From Volvox africanus (lineage: Eukaryota; Chlorophyta; Chlorophyceae; Chlamydomonadales; Volvocaceae), in the NCBI GenBank assembly GCA_030268105.1, contig BSDZ01000019.1, positions 598,001 through 662,000 on the forward strand: DNA of 64,000 bases, written 5' to 3'. Each line of letters starts with the position of its first letter. Position 1 is the first letter of the stretch. Shown here piece by piece: positions 62,279-64,000 of this stretch. A program made the position numbers and the translations under genes. Under the pieces are notes generated by a model, which ran no database searches, was not told the DNA's origin, and was given only the letters and a program-made list of their open reading frames with translations.

Positions 62279-62726
62279 GAAGCACGAAACGATACCCTAG
62301 ATTTGCGTAATAGAAGCCGACTTCTATCGCAAAGGCAAGAGTACAAAGCGATTCGGTGAGCCTACCGACAGTACTCTTGAGAAGATTCAGCAAACTCAGC
62401 AAGTAATTGCCCAGCTGAGTCCTGATCTCCGTAGTTTGGGCAATGAGAGTCGCCAACTGGTCCGGACGAACGCCGGTCTCAGTCGCCGCGGCAAGCAATG
62501 CCGGTGCACTGAGATTACCTGCGACTCAGAGCGCACACTTACACAACAAGTGCAGCAATCTAAGCAAAAGCAATTAAACAATTACAAACCGGAAGCGGCG
62601 GCGTCCAAAACGGCGCGGCCTAAGTCTTCGGCAAAAGTATCTAGCGGTCCTCGTGGTTCGACGCTGGAACTCGCCATAGAAAGAACCTACTTCCGATTAG
62701 ACAGAGAGAGAGAGTTAGGCAACGAA

Positions 62727-62741
62727 CCTGTCTCGATACCA
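62727..62741 (-). other. Primer-binding site (initiator tRNA-Met-like)
   Basis: Three bases inside the 5' LTR the minus strand reads TGGTATCGAGACAGG. This resembles the TGGTATCAGAGC-type site complementary to the 3' end of initiator tRNA-Met used by many plant elements. The match is imperfect after the eighth base, so the primer identity is inferred. Confidence 0.75.
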
Positions 62742-62744
62742 AAT

Positions 62745-63568
62745 TGTTGTACCTCTCGTTCGCGTTTGCTCATAAGTATCTGCACGTCTGGAGACTATCG
62801 ACACCGATGCGCGAGCACTTGCAAGTACAGCAAGGCAAGCGAGAGCAAACAGAGACAGCGGAAGACTTCAAGACGAAGAGAGATATAACTTACGGTCTTA
62901 CAGATCGGAATGATGCAATGGACGCAATCGCCGTCAGCGCCGGAAGCAAGCAATCATCACGCGGCGGTGATTAGCGAAGTTCAGGCTTAGCTCGGGCTAA
63001 GTAGAATATCGTATAGTAATAGTAATGTAGAACACACAAGTGTTCTCCGGTATTGAATGTCTTGTCTAGCTTAGCCGTCCTCGCATCTGTTATACTCGCA
63101 GCATCGCAATGCCGTACGATTCACATTAGGAGGCCGATCCTAGATGTGACAACCCTACTGCGTCTAGGCGATGTCTACGCATAACAACGTATAAGCCTTT
63201 CCGGCATTCGCATGATGCAAGGGTCAGGATAACGATATCCGGTTGCAGGGCATGCATCGCGAGGAGTGCGGCGCTCTCAGCGTGTGCTGTAATGAAGTAA
63301 TATTATATCAGATAATATTACTTATTGTTTCGTAGCACGAGCATAATGCGCACTTCCATGCTTCGGGCTTTCATGCATGCTAGGCGGATTTGCCATGATG
63401 CGATGTCGCGATGGATAATGACAACATGCCAAATGCATATATAAATGTACACGAATACATTTATATCATGCAGATTCATTCATATGCAATGCGTTCATCA
63501 CAAAAGCACTTCGCCTAGTAGGATCGCGTCGACCTACGCGTCGGCGGGAAATGAACCGTAGCACAACA
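62745..63568 (-). repeat. 5' LTR (824 bp)
   Basis: No difference from 56098-56921 was noticed by eye. It contains hairpins with perfect 11-bp arms at 63295-63305/63313-63323 and 63439-63449/63456-63466. The second contains TATAAATG on both strands and is a candidate promoter element. Confidence 0.97.
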
Positions 63569-63764
63569 AAGGACAAGCACCGTATGTATGACAAGCATTG
63601 TATGTATGTATAAAACCCTAACATGTATACATCCAGCGTGTCCGGGGCCGGAGGAAGGGGACGCATACATGTACGGGACGTGCTCTCTCTCTCTTTCTCT
63701 CTCTCTCTCTGTATGTTATATTCATACAGAGAGAGAGAGAGAGAGAGCACGTCCCTATATATAT
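63569..63764 (+). repeat. Segmental duplication, copy B, last part; starts with TSD
   Basis: Starts with the right AAGGA target duplication (63569-63573) and continues the match to 44898-45103, including the CT/GA hairpin. Homology to copy A stops at about 63764. Confidence 0.95.
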
Positions 63765-63768
63765 TATT

Positions 63769-63848
63769 GGGTGTTACACTGTGGGCGACTCGCCCTTCAA
63801 AGACGAGCACCGGGGGTCCTGACCGGACCGAGCCACAGCGCAGGGGAG
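63769..63848 (+). repeat. Dispersed 'GGGCGACTTGCCC' repeat, copy 5
   Basis: The fullest copy: GTGTTACACTGTGGGCGACT, CGCCCTTCAAAGACGAGCAC, CGGGGGTCCTGACCGG and CCACAGCGCAGGGGA. A second LTR begins immediately after it. Confidence 0.85.
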
Positions 63849-63849
63849 G

Positions 63850-64000
63850 TGTTGTACCTCTCGTTCGCGTTTGCTCATGAGTATCTGCACGTCTGGAGAC
63901 TATTGACACCGATGCGCGAGCACTTGCAAGTACAGCAAGGCAAGCGAGAGCAAACAGAGACAGCGGAAGACTTCAAGACGAAGAGAGATATAACTTACGG
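63850..64000 (-). mobile_element. Second LTR of the same family, cut by the window end
   Basis: Starts TGTTGTACC like the other LTRs and matches their first 151 bases with two substitutions (CATAAG to CATGAG, CTATCG to CTATTG). It is a separate insertion, either a solo LTR or the 3' LTR of another minus-strand element, 281 bp after the complete one. Confidence 0.93.

Larger units (their letters stand above)
56098..63568 (-). mobile_element. Complete Ty3/gypsy chromovirus LTR retrotransposon
   Basis: 7471 bp, transcribed leftwards. In order along the minus strand: 5' LTR 63568-62745, primer-binding site, gag 62278-61043, pol 61024-56981, polypurine tract, 3' LTR 56921-56098. LTRs begin TGTTGT and end ACAACA. 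I read the two 824-bp LTRs as identical. With open gag and pol and a perfect 5-bp target duplication, this marks a recent and possibly still active insertion. Domain order (protease, RT, RNase H, integrase, chromodomain) defines a Ty3/gypsy chromovirus. The insertion postdates the segmental duplication because copy A of the block lacks it. Confidence 0.97.

Overview
The window is nuclear DNA from a eukaryote, most likely a volvocine green alga (Volvox or a close relative). Genes are split by many short GT-AG introns, and TGTAA polyadenylation signals follow several stop codons. Two genes encode gametolysin/VMP-type (peptidase M11) metalloproteinases with the volvocine QEXXH zinc-site variant and a (hydroxy)proline-rich domain. 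Gene models below were built by hand from splice sites and reading phase. The species is inferred, not proven.

Layout. 1-11 kb holds compact single-copy genes: the 3' part of a helical-repeat (mTERF-like) protein (+), a cyclic phosphodiesterase (-), a small one-pass membrane protein (-) and a small two-pass, probably plastid, membrane protein (+). 12-26 kb holds a chromatin-type gene, or two adjacent genes (+), with an all-cysteine ADD-like PHD finger, an AT-hook and RGG/Gln-rich tracts. 27.4-33.3 kb holds a 13-exon ATP-grasp-like gene (+). Its second intron contains an inverted copy of the intron 3/exon 4 boundary, so its pre-mRNA can fold into a 130-bp hairpin. From 33 kb onward the sequence becomes AT-rich and repeat-rich.

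35-55 kb holds two paralogous gametolysin-like genes, A and B, with identical exon phases and the same 545-codon core. Their 5' halves are diverged, but from the donor site of intron 4 onward they are almost identical over about 3 kb. This is a recent segmental duplication or conversion whose breakpoint lies in a shared splice-donor sequence.

56.1-63.6 kb is an apparently intact Ty3/gypsy chromovirus on the minus strand (7471 bp, two 824-bp LTRs that read as identical, 5-bp target duplication). It landed inside the B copy of the duplicated block, and the A copy preserves the empty site. Gag and pol lie in the same frame, separated by one amber codon. A second LTR of the same family starts 281 bp further on and runs off the window.

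Dispersed short repeats, hairpins and very long microsatellites fill introns and spacers. I found no CRISPR array, rRNA or convincing tRNA.
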